Shown here in pieces: positions 35,862-47,300 of a stretch of 64,000 bases of DNA; the stretch's first letter is position 1; each line of letters starts with the position of its first letter. The DNA comes from Entonaema liquescens (taxonomy: Eukaryota > Ascomycota > Sordariomycetes > Xylariales > Xylariaceae): assembly GCA_902805475.1 (NCBI GenBank), contig CADCSX010000002.1, positions 3,720,001 through 3,784,000 of the forward strand, given 5' to 3'. Made by a program: the position numbers and the translations under genes. A model generated the notes under the pieces. It did not search any database. It was not told the DNA's origin and saw only the letters and a list, made by a program, of their open reading frames with translations.

Positions 35862-36288
35862 TGAAGTTACCGGACGCATCGTTACTCACTTAGAGCAGTT
35901 TGCAATCTTCAAAATGCCGCACTCCGCTGATAGGACGAACCGAGATAGCATCCTTTAGCATCCTTACGGTACCAAAGGACTTGGCCATTCTATCAAAAGG
36001 AGAAGTCAATATTATTGGTATCTCGCAAGTGCCTATAAACGACGAGATCTGGACGATGAGAGATGGTTGGTATGGGCGAAGTGGAGACGGAATGAGTATG
36101 GCGGCTTCGGAAAAGCGCTGGACGTGCGTAAGTTGACGAACTTCACAATAATATTATCAATCTCGCTCCTAACATCGTCGGAGTGTACCTGCAGCACGGG
36201 AGGTAATAATTCGTGGAACTATGACCATTACTGTCCCGAGTGTAGGCATTTTAGGTGTGGTAATTGCAGCGTCTGGGAGCCGAAATAG
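35862..36288 (+). pseudogene. Truncated duplicate of the AcuF-like gene 3' end
   Basis: The piece RIVTHLEQFAIFKMP (35875 on) corresponds to RHIATHQEQLAIFAVP of the upstream gene, then a TAG stops that frame. Downstream, EIWTMRDGW...KRWTC, an intron at 36128-36183 with the same GTAAGTTGAC start as the parent intron, and a last exon 36184-36288 of exactly 105 nt match the parent's end. The final 34 residues agree at 20 positions by my count, including every Cys and the His (C-x-C, CPECRHFRCGNC) and the terminal WEPK. The upstream part is clearly broken, but the zinc module is intact; a small protein starting at an internal ATG (MRDGWYGRSG) remains possible. Confidence 0.7.
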
Positions 36289-37165
36289 GTGATTACACAT
36301 CTAAGGTATCTACCTAGGTATCTATGCGTTTTCGAACCGGCACCATTATGGGTTGGATGGAACTTGGGGGCCAAGGGGCTAAGTAAATCCGGGGGACATG
36401 GGGAAGATAATCGGCCCTTGCGGGGGGGTTGAAGTTGGATTGGGGGAAATAGGTGGACATGAACTAATCAGACACCAAGATCATGCCGAAGTTGGCCGAC
36501 ACGAGTATTTTTTTCGAGTTAGATAGAGGTACTAAAGTCAGAACGTTAAGACTATTAGTAAATAGTAAATCTTGTGAATCGATGCAATCTTTCATCCCAC
36601 ATGACCTACACGTAAGAATTAGAATCGCCATCCGGGTTCTCCGAGCTTTTGACCGCGGTAGCAGCCGTAAAACTCGGGAGACACAAGGGGGTTTAACTGA
36701 CGTTTTCTTATTCCATCTTACTCTTACTCACACCACCTTTTACCCCTCCGCCTAGCGAGACCACCGCATGCATTGCGCTGAGTACGAAGACGGGATAAGT
36801 ATACCCGATGCCTTGAATCTAAGTGGTTTGAGTTTATCAGACTCGCTTGTTAATGCTTGAAAATGCTTGAAAATGCTTGTAAATGCCATCATGACATCAT
36901 CCGGTGCTTCTGTCGGCCTTGACTTTTCGTCGGTTATATCCACTTATATCCACTCATACCCACCGGATCGCTAACGAACTATATTCTTGCTTGTGAATAT
37001 ATAAGAGTCTACATATCCTTGATAATGTCTCTGTTTTCCTCTAACTTTGACTACTCATCATTGAGATCTTCTCGGCATCTTGTTCTAATATAGCTCGTTC
37101 CGAGATATCCACACACCCCCTCCTCAAATATCTAACCTACTTACTCATCCACTTATACCGTAAAC
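36289..37165. promoter_or_regulatory. Upstream region of mannitol dehydrogenase
   Basis: No gene is supported. A TATATAAG box lies at 36998-37005, about 160 bp before the ATG, a reasonable TATA element. Two small tandem repeats precede it: AAATGCTTG repeated about three times at 36852-36885, and TATATCCACT repeated at about 36936-36962. Leader sequence from about 37080 is pyrimidine-rich. CTACCTAGGTATC occurs near 36310. Confidence 0.55.
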
Positions 37166-37966
37166 ATGCCTCAGCCAATCCCCAAGTCTGATAGCTTAAT
37201 CGACCTCTTCAGCCTTAAGGGCAAGGTCATCGTTATCACCGGTGCCTCTGGTCCTCGGGGAATGGGTATCGAGGCCGCTCGTGGCTGTGCCGAGATGGGT
37301 GCCGACCTTGCTATCACCTACTCCTCTCGTAAGGAGGGGGCTGACAAGAATGTGGAGGAGTTGACTAAGACTTACGGTGTCAAGGTCAAGGCTTACAAGT
37401 GCGACGTAGCTGACTTCGCCAGCTGCGAGCAGCTCGTCAGTGAGGTCCTCAAGGACTTCGGTCACGTTGACGGCTTCATCGCTAATGCCGGTGCTACTGC
37501 CGACGGCGGCGTCCTCGAGTCCTCGAAAGAGGCCTGGGATAAGGTCATCCAGACCGACCTGAACGGCACCGCGTACTGCGCCAAGGCCATCGGCCCTCAC
37601 TTCAAGAAGCAGGGCCACGGCTCGTTCGTCATCACCGCTTCCATGTCTGGCCACGTCGCCAACTACCCCCAGGAGCAGACCTCCTACAACGTCGCCAAGG
37701 CCGGCTGCATCCACATGGCCCGGTCCCTGGCTAACGAGTGGCGCGACTTCGCTCGGGTCAACGCCATCTCGCCCGGGTACATCGACACCGGGCTGTCGGA
37801 CTTCATCGACCAGAAGACGCAGGACTTGTGGTACTCTATGGTCCCCATGGGCCGACCCGGCTTGGCGAAGGAGTTGAAGGCCGCCTATGTGTACTTGATT
37901 AGCGACGCTAGCACATATACGACTGGTGCTGATATTGTTATTGATGGTGGATACACTTGCCGATAA
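37166..37966 (+). CDS. NADP-dependent mannitol 2-dehydrogenase (SDR family)
   Basis: An intronless 266-aa short-chain dehydrogenase, the length of fungal NADP-mannitol dehydrogenases (allergen Cla h 8/Alt a 8 group), which interconvert fructose and mannitol in the cytosol with NADP(H). Seen: the nucleotide-binding TGASGPRGMGIE (residues 25-36), CDVAD at 79-83, the IANAG motif at 105-109, catalytic Ser159 in TASMSGH, Tyr174 and Lys178 in SYNVAK, SPGYIDTGLSDF at 202-213 and the end GADIVIDGGYTCR. Codon choice is strongly biased to C/G-ending and favoured codons (AAGGTC, GCC, CTC), unlike the neighbours, suggesting high expression. A TATATAAG box lies about 160 bp upstream. Sorbose reductases are the nearest alternative in this family. 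Confidence 0.92.
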   Translation: MPQPIPKSDSLIDLFSLKGKVIVITGASGPRGMGIEAARGCAEMGADLAITYSSRKEGADKNVEELTKTYGVKVKAYKCDVADFASCEQLVSEVLKDFGHVDGFIANAGATADGGVLESSKEAWDKVIQTDLNGTAYCAKAIGPHFKKQGHGSFVITASMSGHVANYPQEQTSYNVAKAGCIHMARSLANEWRDFARVNAISPGYIDTGLSDFIDQKTQDLWYSMVPMGRPGLAKELKAAYVYLISDASTYTTGADIVIDGGYTCR

Positions 37967-38596
37967 ATGTTTGAAGTCATTGTTTTATAGATTGATACCT
38001 CGAGCATAGACGTGGCGTTTGGGGTTGACATAGCATATTTACCTTTGGTAGTTTTATTTTTAGAAAGTTACGGGGTGTGAATCCTACGTGAGTTCTATAA
38101 TATTTTATTGACATTGCAACGTTAAGTACGGGGCTCAAATGATCATTATCTTCTTGCTCCTCGACTATGATACAAATGCCTACGGGGGCATCTCTCAGTG
38201 TTTAAAGGTACCTCTTTAGGCACCTAGGTAGGTAACTTGGGCGTATAATGTGCATGGGCGAATTTTGCGGTCGGCGGTTAGGTACCCTGCATACGAGAGG
38301 CCAACGAGAGGTAGTTTCCTAGGCATTAGACATCTACTGGCCGGGGATGCCTTTTGCAACTACAACGACGTCCTACCATTTTACTACAACCAATCCATTA
38401 CATGACATATATTGGGCATCTCAGTATCACACGACTACCCGTCTCTAGGCACGCGAAGTATTGGCTACCTAGTTATCGATTATAATTTTTATTAAACATT
38501 GATTACCTGGACTACTACAACTGCCTAATCGTCCGTGAGCCTTCTCCATGGGAAAGAACCATATCGCTAATCAATATCATACTCGAGTAGATTGAA
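37967..38596. other. Intergenic region
   Basis: No gene is supported. CACCTAGGTAGGTAAC occurs at about 38221-38236, another copy of the dispersed palindromic motif. The stretch holds the 3' flank of mannitol dehydrogenase and the upstream region of the ubiquitin-like protein gene. Confidence 0.45.
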
Positions 38597-40101
38597 ATGA
38601 AGGTCCTCCAAGGCACATACCACTGCGGCCTCCAGGGCAAGGCGATCAAAGTGAATTTCGTACCTGATGATGGTAGTTCATGCGAACCTCAAGAACTTCG
38701 CATTACGTTCCATAGAACCATTCGTGTCCCCGACAATCACGAGATATCCAAGTTACCACCTTACCTGGGCACCTTCCCGTTGTTCAGCATCCGTGAATAC
38801 GCCAGCAGACTTAATCCAAATATGGTCGCCAAAGGCGGCTTATTTTTACCTATGTATCAAAGAGAGGCTATGTGGCTTAACTTCGAAGCGGACTGGCCTT
38901 TCATGATCAAGATCTACGTCGGCGGCGTCAACGCAGTCTCTGGAGAGCATGCCGCAGAAGATAACCAGACTAGAAAACGTCGCTTGGCGCTCAAGGCAAA
39001 GGGAAAAACGATCCAGGATTATGTCGTCGCACCTTCGCAGCTCTGGCTCGACGGTATTGCTACGTCGCCCGGCATCGTGAGGCAGTTTGTTGCTATGCCA
39101 CTGGGACAAGGTTATAGCGTTGAGGCGCAACTTACCGGAGAAGATACCGTTGGCGGTCTCCAACTCGAAATTACTCCGTCGGATCCTGGACAACTTATTG
39201 AATTGATTGTCAAGACGCTCACTGGCAAATTGATTCCGATCAAGTGCCTGCCTTCGTACACGGTTTACGCATTGAAAATGTTGATTCAGGATGTGGAAGG
39301 AATCCCGGTTGAGCAGCAGCGACTTGTTTTCGCCGGAAAACAGTGTGAAGATGGTACGCGGACTCGGTCCTATCTAGAGGATCCTCGCTAATATTCATAT
39401 AGGTAGAACGCTCGCTGAGCATGGCATTCACTCGGTAAGCAATCCCTTCTTACATCATTAGTACCTAACCCGCGCCATGAAATAAGGCATAGAGCTCGAT
39501 TTTAATTCGGTCTTAGGGATCCCTGGTAACTCTGATCTTGACACTCCGCGGTGGCGGTAGCGGACCAATACCGAGGAAGTTCCAATGTTCTATGGGCATT
39601 TCGGCTGGAGGCAAGATTAAGCAGAGCATTAAAGAAGACCATGAAGATAGCTCCCGCTGGCTAAAGCACCTGACCATGACGATCCCAGTGCAGATACTCA
39701 ACAGCACCGCTTTCCGATCCGTCACGGGGCGAGCTCCGCCGCGTTGCCCCATCGATGCGAAAACTTATGAAGAGGCTGGGCTCCCGTTCTTCGACATGTT
39801 CGAGGAGTCCAGTTCTGTTGCCGGTAACTTCGACGCCGTCCAGAGTGTGAATGAAATAGAACGATCCCGCGGCATCGCTAAAGCTAGCGAGATATCAGTG
39901 CACCCGCGCCTCGTCAACCTCAACGAGCGTGGGAACCAGATCACGATTCCTAGCCGCCATGCTCTCCAGATACGCGATCCGGATGCCTTGGTAGACCCGA
40001 GCGGCCCTCTTCGTCCTGTGCGTACCGTCAGCGATCTCGAGCGCGAGCTAGAGGAAAAGCTTCGTTATGACGAGAGCGAATTTGATATGGAGAGTTCCTA
40101 G
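38597..40101 (+). CDS. Protein with N-terminal conserved domain and internal ubiquitin-like domain
   Basis: Exons 38597-39353, 39403-39434 and 39517-40101 give 457 aa. Residues 1-195 form a conserved domain of unknown function known from many fungal proteins, marked by YASRLNPNMVAKGGLFLPMY, QREAMWLNF, IKIYVGGVNAVSGE, QDYVVAPSQLWLDGIA, VRQFVAMPLGQGYSVEAQ and GGLQLEI. Residues about 201-276 are clearly ubiquitin-like: IVKTLTGK, IQDVEGIPVEQQRLVFAGKQ, CEDGRTLAEHGIHSGSLVTL, ending TLRGG. Lysines matching ubiquitin K6, K11 and K48 are present and K63 is not. A 180-residue tail follows the GG (Ser/Glu-rich, ending EKLRYDESEFDMESS). Both introns fall inside the ubiquitin fold. No role is known to me; a link to ubiquitin signalling is inference. 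Confidence 0.85.
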
Positions 40102-41698
40102 GTATAAACCGGGTGGGACCGAGACTGGTATAAGCGCGATCTGGTAATAGAGGAAAGAGGAGAAATGGGGGTACCATGGAGGTGTCCTGGAAACTGGATT
40201 TGCTCGGAGGTTTGAGTTATGGGAACGAGATAGGGAGATTGCTCTTTTGTACCATGAGAGTTGATAAGTGAATGAAGCACTTACTAGTTGACTTATGAAC
40301 TTTAGACCGTCTTTACCATATAATTACCTACCTAACTTGTGTAGTATTAAAGGTCTGCATTCTTTATTGCACGTACATGAGCTAAATTAATCGTACTACA
40401 GCGGTGCCAGCCCTATGGAAAACTTACGGACTTAATAGACATTTAAATTAGTTACACGACGTTATCGCCGAGAAAATCGGTGATTGGGATACCCCTGATA
40501 GAATAGTATATTACCCCATCTTACATTGGCGAGACCTAAGCTTTGTCTTTTACATTGAAAGTTCCAGTGTCTCACGAAGAACTTGAAGATAGACGAAACT
40601 CCGCATTCTACTTCTCATAGTTAGTTACCCTATATAGTTGGAGTTAGCGATTCGTCATGGTGACGATAAGTTTAGCCAAGAAATGATATCTGATTAACAT
40701 GCTTTGCTTCGAATACACCATGTAGATTTTTGGGCTCGGTGAAAGATACTGAGCTTCACGTTTACCCTTGCGTAGAAAATACAACCCCCACTCTTGAGGT
40801 TTATCTTATCCGACCCTGGCTTCAGCCCTTGTCTCGCAGGTCGCCTTGGCGGAGAGGCATGAGCTTCTGTGAGACCTATCGGCTCTACCCGCTGGCCCGG
40901 AACCACCACTTATGTCATAATTCAAGAGTCGACATATCTTGTTGTTAGATAGCTTCATCCATTATCAATTGGTTGAATTAGTATGAATTAGCAATAGCAA
41001 CTTATGCTTGGTCAAATCAGAATCCTGGGTTCGCGTGAGAGCTGACCCTAGGATAGAACGTTCATTTCCAACATTGTCTTATACCTGGTTCCCTGATACC
41101 AGGTGTAGTTCGTTTGCTTACATGCAGGTGCTTAATAATTTCGGGATCGTCAGTTATCAGCAGGCTGGGATTTGGGGTTGCAGCTCAGCTGCTGGGGAAT
41201 ATGCAAAGTGATAGGCCCGAATGAAGGGGTCCGAGAAGCTCGAGAAGTAACAACATTTCAGATATATACATACAGCACCCAGATATGTATTTTATGTTGT
41301 TTCTTTTCTTGTTCCACTAATTACACCACCACAGGTAGCGGATTCACTACCATAGCTATTTGATAGTGGAACTCGCCGTCGAATACACACGGGTAGCATG
41401 AGATAACGAAGGGGACTCGCTTATCTCTCTAGCTCAGGCGCGGTGGATAAGAACAAGACTGACGTAAAACAAGACTAACTCTCTCCATCCTTTAGTTCGC
41501 AAGAGGCGATTCCGGTGGAGCTGAACGGGTTTTCTTTTGGTCATAAAACATTATCGCCACAGTCTGATCCGATATACATCCCTCGAGAGCTCGATTGATT
41601 TATCCGGTTTCTGTCTGAACCGGACCGGCTTGGGTATTGTTACTCCAGCTCTTAAATATTGCCGTCTTACCGACATCGCCGCTTCTCATTACCCAATA
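40102..41698. other. 1.6-kb intergenic region
   Basis: No gene is supported on either strand; the short frames lack family features. The 3' part is the upstream region of the permease gene, with a GATAAG at about 41446 and two AAGACTAAC/AAGACTGAC copies near 41455-41478. Confidence 0.4.
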
Positions 41699-43638
41699 AT
41701 GTCAAACGACACCCCGAATATGTCCGACTCGAATATTAAGGCGCAGGACGGCGTGGCCGAGTCCGCGCCGGATCCGACGTTCGGCGTGGATGAAAAAAAG
41801 CTTCTGCGCAAGCTTGACTTACACATAATACCTCTTGTTATGCTACTTTGTGAGTAATACAATGCTCTTATTGAAGATCACATCTTTAAAGGCCTCTGAA
41901 TGATTATTAGTTGTCATCATGAGATGAGTAATAACTAATGTTAAACCGTAGACACATTCAGCTTCTTAGACCGGTATTCGCCCTGCCAATCATTCGCCTA
42001 GCTTGAGGATTGGTTTCTAACTGGTGCTAGTGTGAATATAGGCAATGCACGCCTTTATAGTATGGAGACAGATCTCGGGCTGGTAGGGAACCAGTTCCAA
42101 GTGGCCGTCTCTATCTTCTTCGTCACGTGTTAGTCATTCTTCTCTATGTTGTGGTTACATGTTGTGAGAGGTAAATAGCGTCTTGCCCATTCGGCTCTGA
42201 CATTACGACTCGTAGATCTTCTCTTTGAAGTGCCCTCAAATCTGGTGCTGAAACCCCTGACACCTTCCCGATATATCGCCTTCATTGCTTTCGGTTGGGG
42301 GGTTATCGCGATGTGTACTGGGTTCGTCCACAGTTATGGCGCACTCATCGCCGTGCGTGTGATTCTCGGTGTTGTCGAGGCTGGGCTTTTCCCGGGATTA
42401 AACGTCTACTTGACATTCTTCTACACGAAGAAGGAGCTTGCTCTTCGTGTTGGCTACCTCTTCGTCAGTGCCGCTATTGCAGGTGCACTCGGCGGACTGT
42501 TGGCGTATGGTATTGGTCAGATGGCAGGAATTGCTGGATATAATGGCTGGAGATGGATTTTCATTATCGAGGGACTCCCGAGTATCGTACTAGGCGTCGT
42601 TGCCTTCTTCTTCCTCCCGAACGATATCGACCATGCCTACTTCTTAACCCCCGAAGAGAAGAAACTCGCCAATGAGCGACATTTCCGTCACTATGGATTC
42701 ACTGAGAGCGCAGCGAAGTTCAGCAAGGACGACATGCTAGCTGCATTTAAGGATTGGAAAGTTTGGGTGTTTTGCGTCGGCCAGTTCGGAGTAGATACAC
42801 TACTATACGGTAAACCCGTTGTCCTTGGAATTGATAAACCAAATAAGAGCGATACTGATGCGTATAATCTAGGATATTCTACATTCTTACCGACGATTAT
42901 CCGCGGCTTAGGGCAGTGGTCGACTGCAGAGATCCAATTGCTCACTATCCCCTGTTATTTCGTTGGCGCCGTGACTTACATGGGAATTGCGTATCTATCG
43001 GATCGTATGCAGATGCGCGGCCTATTTACCGTGGCTTTCGGTGCCATCAGCGTTATTGGATACGGCGTGCTGCTTTCGAACTCGTCAGCAGGCGTACACT
43101 ATTTTGGGTATGATTGGTTATCCATTTGATTCTGAAGATATGACTAACATCTTAAAGTTGCTTCCTAGTAGCCACCGGACTTTATGTCACTGTTGGTCTG
43201 CCATTGGCTTGGGTTAGTCTTCTAAGTTGATTTGGATCATAGCTCATATTTCTAACAACTCGAGTACAGTTACCAAGTAACACGCCGCGATATGGCAAAC
43301 GCACGACAGCCAACGGCATGCAGCTCACTTGGGGCAATGCCGCAGGTATCATGTCATCGTTCATATAGTAAGTCTTATTGTTTTTATCATTATGGTTAGT
43401 CGATATCTAACACTGTTCTAGTCCTAGTACCGATGGACCACGCTATATTGTTGGCAATGCTGTATCTCTATCTCTGGTCGGCATGGCTGGCTGCCTTTTT
43501 AGCTTTATGTGGTTCTGGTTTGCTAGAGAAAATCGAAAGCGCGATGAAGGTCATCTTAAGGCGGCGCATGAGAATCTATCGGAAGATGAGCTGGCTGAGC
43601 TTGGAGACGAAAGTCCGAGATATAAGTATACAATTTAA
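41699..43638 (+). CDS. MFS permease, anion:cation symporter (Dal5/Tna1-like) family
   Basis: Eight exons (41699-41849, 41952-41973, 42031-42128, 42216-42809, 42873-43107, 43158-43212, 43270-43367, 43422-43638) give 489 aa, all junctions GT-AG. The family moves organic anions such as allantoate, nicotinate, pantothenate or small carboxylates with protons across the plasma membrane. Seen: cytosolic start ending EKKLLRKLDLHIIPLVMLLY, then FSFLDRVNIGNARL (motif with the Asp-Arg before the NIGNA signature), GLVGNQFQVAVSIFFVTY, YLLFEVPSNLVLK, RVILGVVEAGLFPGLNVYLT, GWRWIFIIEGLPSIV, LPNDIDHAYFLTPEEK, STFLPTII, GLPLAWLPSNTPRYGKRTTAN, GNAAGIMSSFIYPS and an acidic tail DELAELGDESPRYKY. The substrate cannot be told from sequence alone. 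Confidence 0.92.
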
Positions 43639-43860
43639 TATCTTTTGGTTGAAATATAGCCTGATTTACTTGTCTTGAAATTGAGCAATATTCTTTATGA
43701 ACGATCAATGTTCGTTTGCTCGTTCCTTCGCTCGTTCCTTCGGATACTAAAACGGGTATACTATACCAGTCTTTGCATGTTATCATATAGGTAAATCTAC
43801 CTACCTAGGTACACACTGCACTTCTATGAGTTAGTCTAATAAGGGGGGTTTGACTTAAGA

Positions 43861-44095
43861 GGTAGTCATGTGCTTCTTAATCAATCTATACGATAATCTG
43901 GGATGTCGATTACTTATAAAGTAATTAAAATTTAATAAATTATAATATATATAATAATTATTAATTATTAATTAAATTAAAATTATAAAATATTATAAAA
44001 ATATTTTCATTTAAGTTTTAATTATAAAACGTTAAAATTTAATAATAATTAATATATTATTATTATAAAATTTACATTATATTTTTTTTTTAAAT
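43861..44095. repeat. Outer direct repeat, left copy (LTR-like)
   Basis: It aligns with 59681-59915 over its whole length. The outer 50 bp keep normal composition (TCAATCTATACGATAATCTG) where the right copy reads TTAATTTATATAATAATTTA; the inner part is RIP-eroded. Confidence 0.8.
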
Positions 44096-44200
44096 AATTA
44101 TTTTTAATTATTATTAATTTTTTTAATAATTATATATTTAATTTATTTATTTTAATAAACGTTATTTATTTTATTTTAATATAATTTTATTAATATATTA

Positions 44201-44356
44201 TATTAAAATCTTATAATTATTATTATTAATTATTAAAAAATATTATTATATTATATTATTTTAATAAATAATAAACTTTAAATAATTAATTATAATAATT
44301 TATAACGAACTTTTATATTTTTGAATAATTAGTTAATTAAAAATATATATATAAAG
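44201..44356. repeat. Inner direct repeat, left copy (LTR-like)
   Basis: Near-identical to 54620-54776 for about 156 bp, with only a few differences, mainly C/T or G/A (for example AACGAAC against AATAAAC). Confidence 0.8.
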
Positions 44357-47300
44357 AATTTTATATTTAATAATTTTATTTAAATTTAAAATTGGAAAAT
44401 TATTAATATAATATTAAAATAATATTTATAATGGTTTAACCATTATAATATATTTAAAATTAATTTAATATTTTTTATTTTACATTATATAATTTAAAAA
44501 ATAAAATATAATTAAAATAATAAAAATATTAATATAATAATTGTAATAATTTATTTATTTAAATTATTAAATATATAAAATATTACAAAAATTTCTTTTT
44601 TCTTTTTTTTTATCGTATTAATAATATTATTTTTTTATAAAAAAATAAATCTTTTTTATAATAAATATATTTTCTATAAAATTATAATAATATTTTCTAA
44701 TATTAATATTATAAAAAAATATTTAAAAAATAAATTTCTTTTTACATAATAACAAACATAATAACTTTTTTTTTAAAAAATTACATTTTATATAAGATAT
44801 ATTACCATTAATTATTTATTATTTTATAATATTACAATTAAAAAATATCATTTTTAAAATTATAAAATTTTTATTAAATAATAAAATATTATTATTAATT
44901 ATAAAATTATTTTAAAATTAAATTTAATAAATAATTTTTTATTATAAAATATTATAACAAATTAATTAATAATATATAATATAATAAATAAAAAAATATA
45001 TTAAAAATTTATTAAAAATATTAATAATATATAATTTAAAATAGTTAATAAATATTTATAAATTTTATATATTTTTTAAAATGGTTTATAATTATATTTT
45101 ATTTATTAAATTAAATATTTTAAAAATTTTAATTTTTATAATAACTTTTATAATAATTATTATAATAATTATTATAATAATTTTTATAATAATTTTTATA
45201 ATAGTTTTTATAATAGTTTTTAAGATATTTTCTTTATTAAAAATACGAATAATTATATTATTATTTTTTAAATTAATAATAAAAATAATAAAATTAAAAA
45301 TAATTAAATTAAATAAATTAAACTTTAATTGTAAAACGATATTATTATTAAAAATTGATTTGTTTATAGCAATAATAATTAAAAAAATGTTTGATAAATT
45401 AATTATAAACTTGTTAATAATTTTTATATAATCGTAAAATATTTTAAAATTATTATTATTATTATAAAAAGTTATTTTTAAATTAACAAATTTACCGTTT
45501 AAATTATTTTTATTAAAATCATTATTAAAAATTAATACATTATTACGAAATAAATAATAAACATATTTAATTGTTATATTATAAAAATTATTATTTTTTT
45601 TATAAATAAAAAATATATTAATAGTTAAAAATCCGTTATTTTTATTATTACTTTAATAATAACGAATAAAAATATATTTATAAAACTTTATTAATATATT
45701 TAATAATAAATTTATTAATAATAACTGTAAATTAAAAAATAATTATAATAATAATAATTATAATAATAATAATTAAAATAATAATATATAAATATAAATT
45801 AATTTAACCGGTTTAATTAATTTAATTAAATAATTATTAATGGATTAACCATTTATAATGGTAATAAATAATGCATTATAATAACAAATTATTAAATATA
45901 TTATAAATTTTTAAATAAATATAAATATTATTTTTAATATAATTAATAATTTCTTTAATAAAATATAAAATAATGTAAAAAATAATTACGTTATTACATA
46001 ACATAAAATTTAACTTAATAACTTTAAAAATTATAATATTAATATATTTTATTTAAATTTTAATAAATTATTTAATAAAAAAAATATTATTTTATTTATA
46101 AATACAATTTAATAAATTAAAATTAATAAAATTAAAATAAAAATTATTATAACGTAAATATTTAAATTATATAAAAAAAAAACAATATAATAATATATTA
46201 TAAAATTTATTAAAAAAATATAAAATAATATAATAATTAATAATAAATTTTATTTAAAAAACTTTTTTAATAAATTTAAAATAAAATTTAATAAAGTATA
46301 ATAAAAATTATATATTTTTAAATATATAAAGGAAGATTGCTTTAAAGGTATCTTTATTTATATTTAAGTAATAAATATTATTTACATTTATTAAACATAT
46401 AAAATAATATTAAAATCGTAATAAATATAATAAATATATAATATATTAAATCTTAATTTCCAATATAATATAATTTTATTTAATAATATATAGTTAATTA
46501 ATAAATATATTAATTAATTGTAAAATTATATTAAATTATAACGCATTAAATTATTAATTAATAGAAAAAAAGATTTATTAAAAAAAATAATTATTAATAT
46601 TTTATTTATTAATAAAATTAAATAATTAATTACTTATATTTATTTAATTAATAAAAAAATACTTAACAATAATGGCAAAAAAATAAACGATAGTTTTAAT
46701 AATTTAAATATTAAAATTATAATTTTAAAAATAATAATAAAAAAAAAAAAAATAAATATAATAAATAATAAAATAATAAATACCGTTATAATAATAAATA
46801 TTATTGCAACGGTAAATATTATTATAATAACAAATATAAACGTAATAATAATTATTAAAATAAAAATAAATATTATAAATTTTATAATAAAAATAATTTT
46901 TATTATAATAGAAATTTTTATCGTAAACGTCGTAATTATTATAATTATTATTTTAAATGTTATTGCTATTAACAATAATGGGTGAAGTAAAAATATTAAA
47001 AAAAAAAATCTTATTTAAAAAATAAAATATTATTATAAAATAATTAAATAAATTTTAAAAATAAAAAAACTTAATTAAAAAATAATGGTTATTTTTTATT
47101 AAAAGAATATTTAAATAATAAATCCGAACTTAAATATAATTATTTAATACAATTTTATAATATAATTATTAAATTAAATAAATGAATTTATAAAAAATAT
47201 AATAAAAAATTTAATATTAAATTAAATTGTTTTAAATATATATATATTAATAAATGTTTTTTTTTAAATAATTAAATAATAAATTTATAAATCTAATATA

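Noticed and set aside
37196..37714. 172-codon frame antisense to mannitol dehydrogenase
   Set aside because: Caused by strong codon bias of the sense gene; the sense protein has the complete SDR motifs.
45081..45431. 116-codon Ile/Lys/Phe-rich frame in AT-rich DNA
   Set aside because: Low-complexity product of A/T repeats lacking stops by chance; no protein features.
46640..46975. 111-codon Ile/Phe-rich minus-strand frame resembling a membrane protein
   Set aside because: Runs of AT-only codons give Ile/Phe/Lys; the apparent hydrophobicity is compositional.
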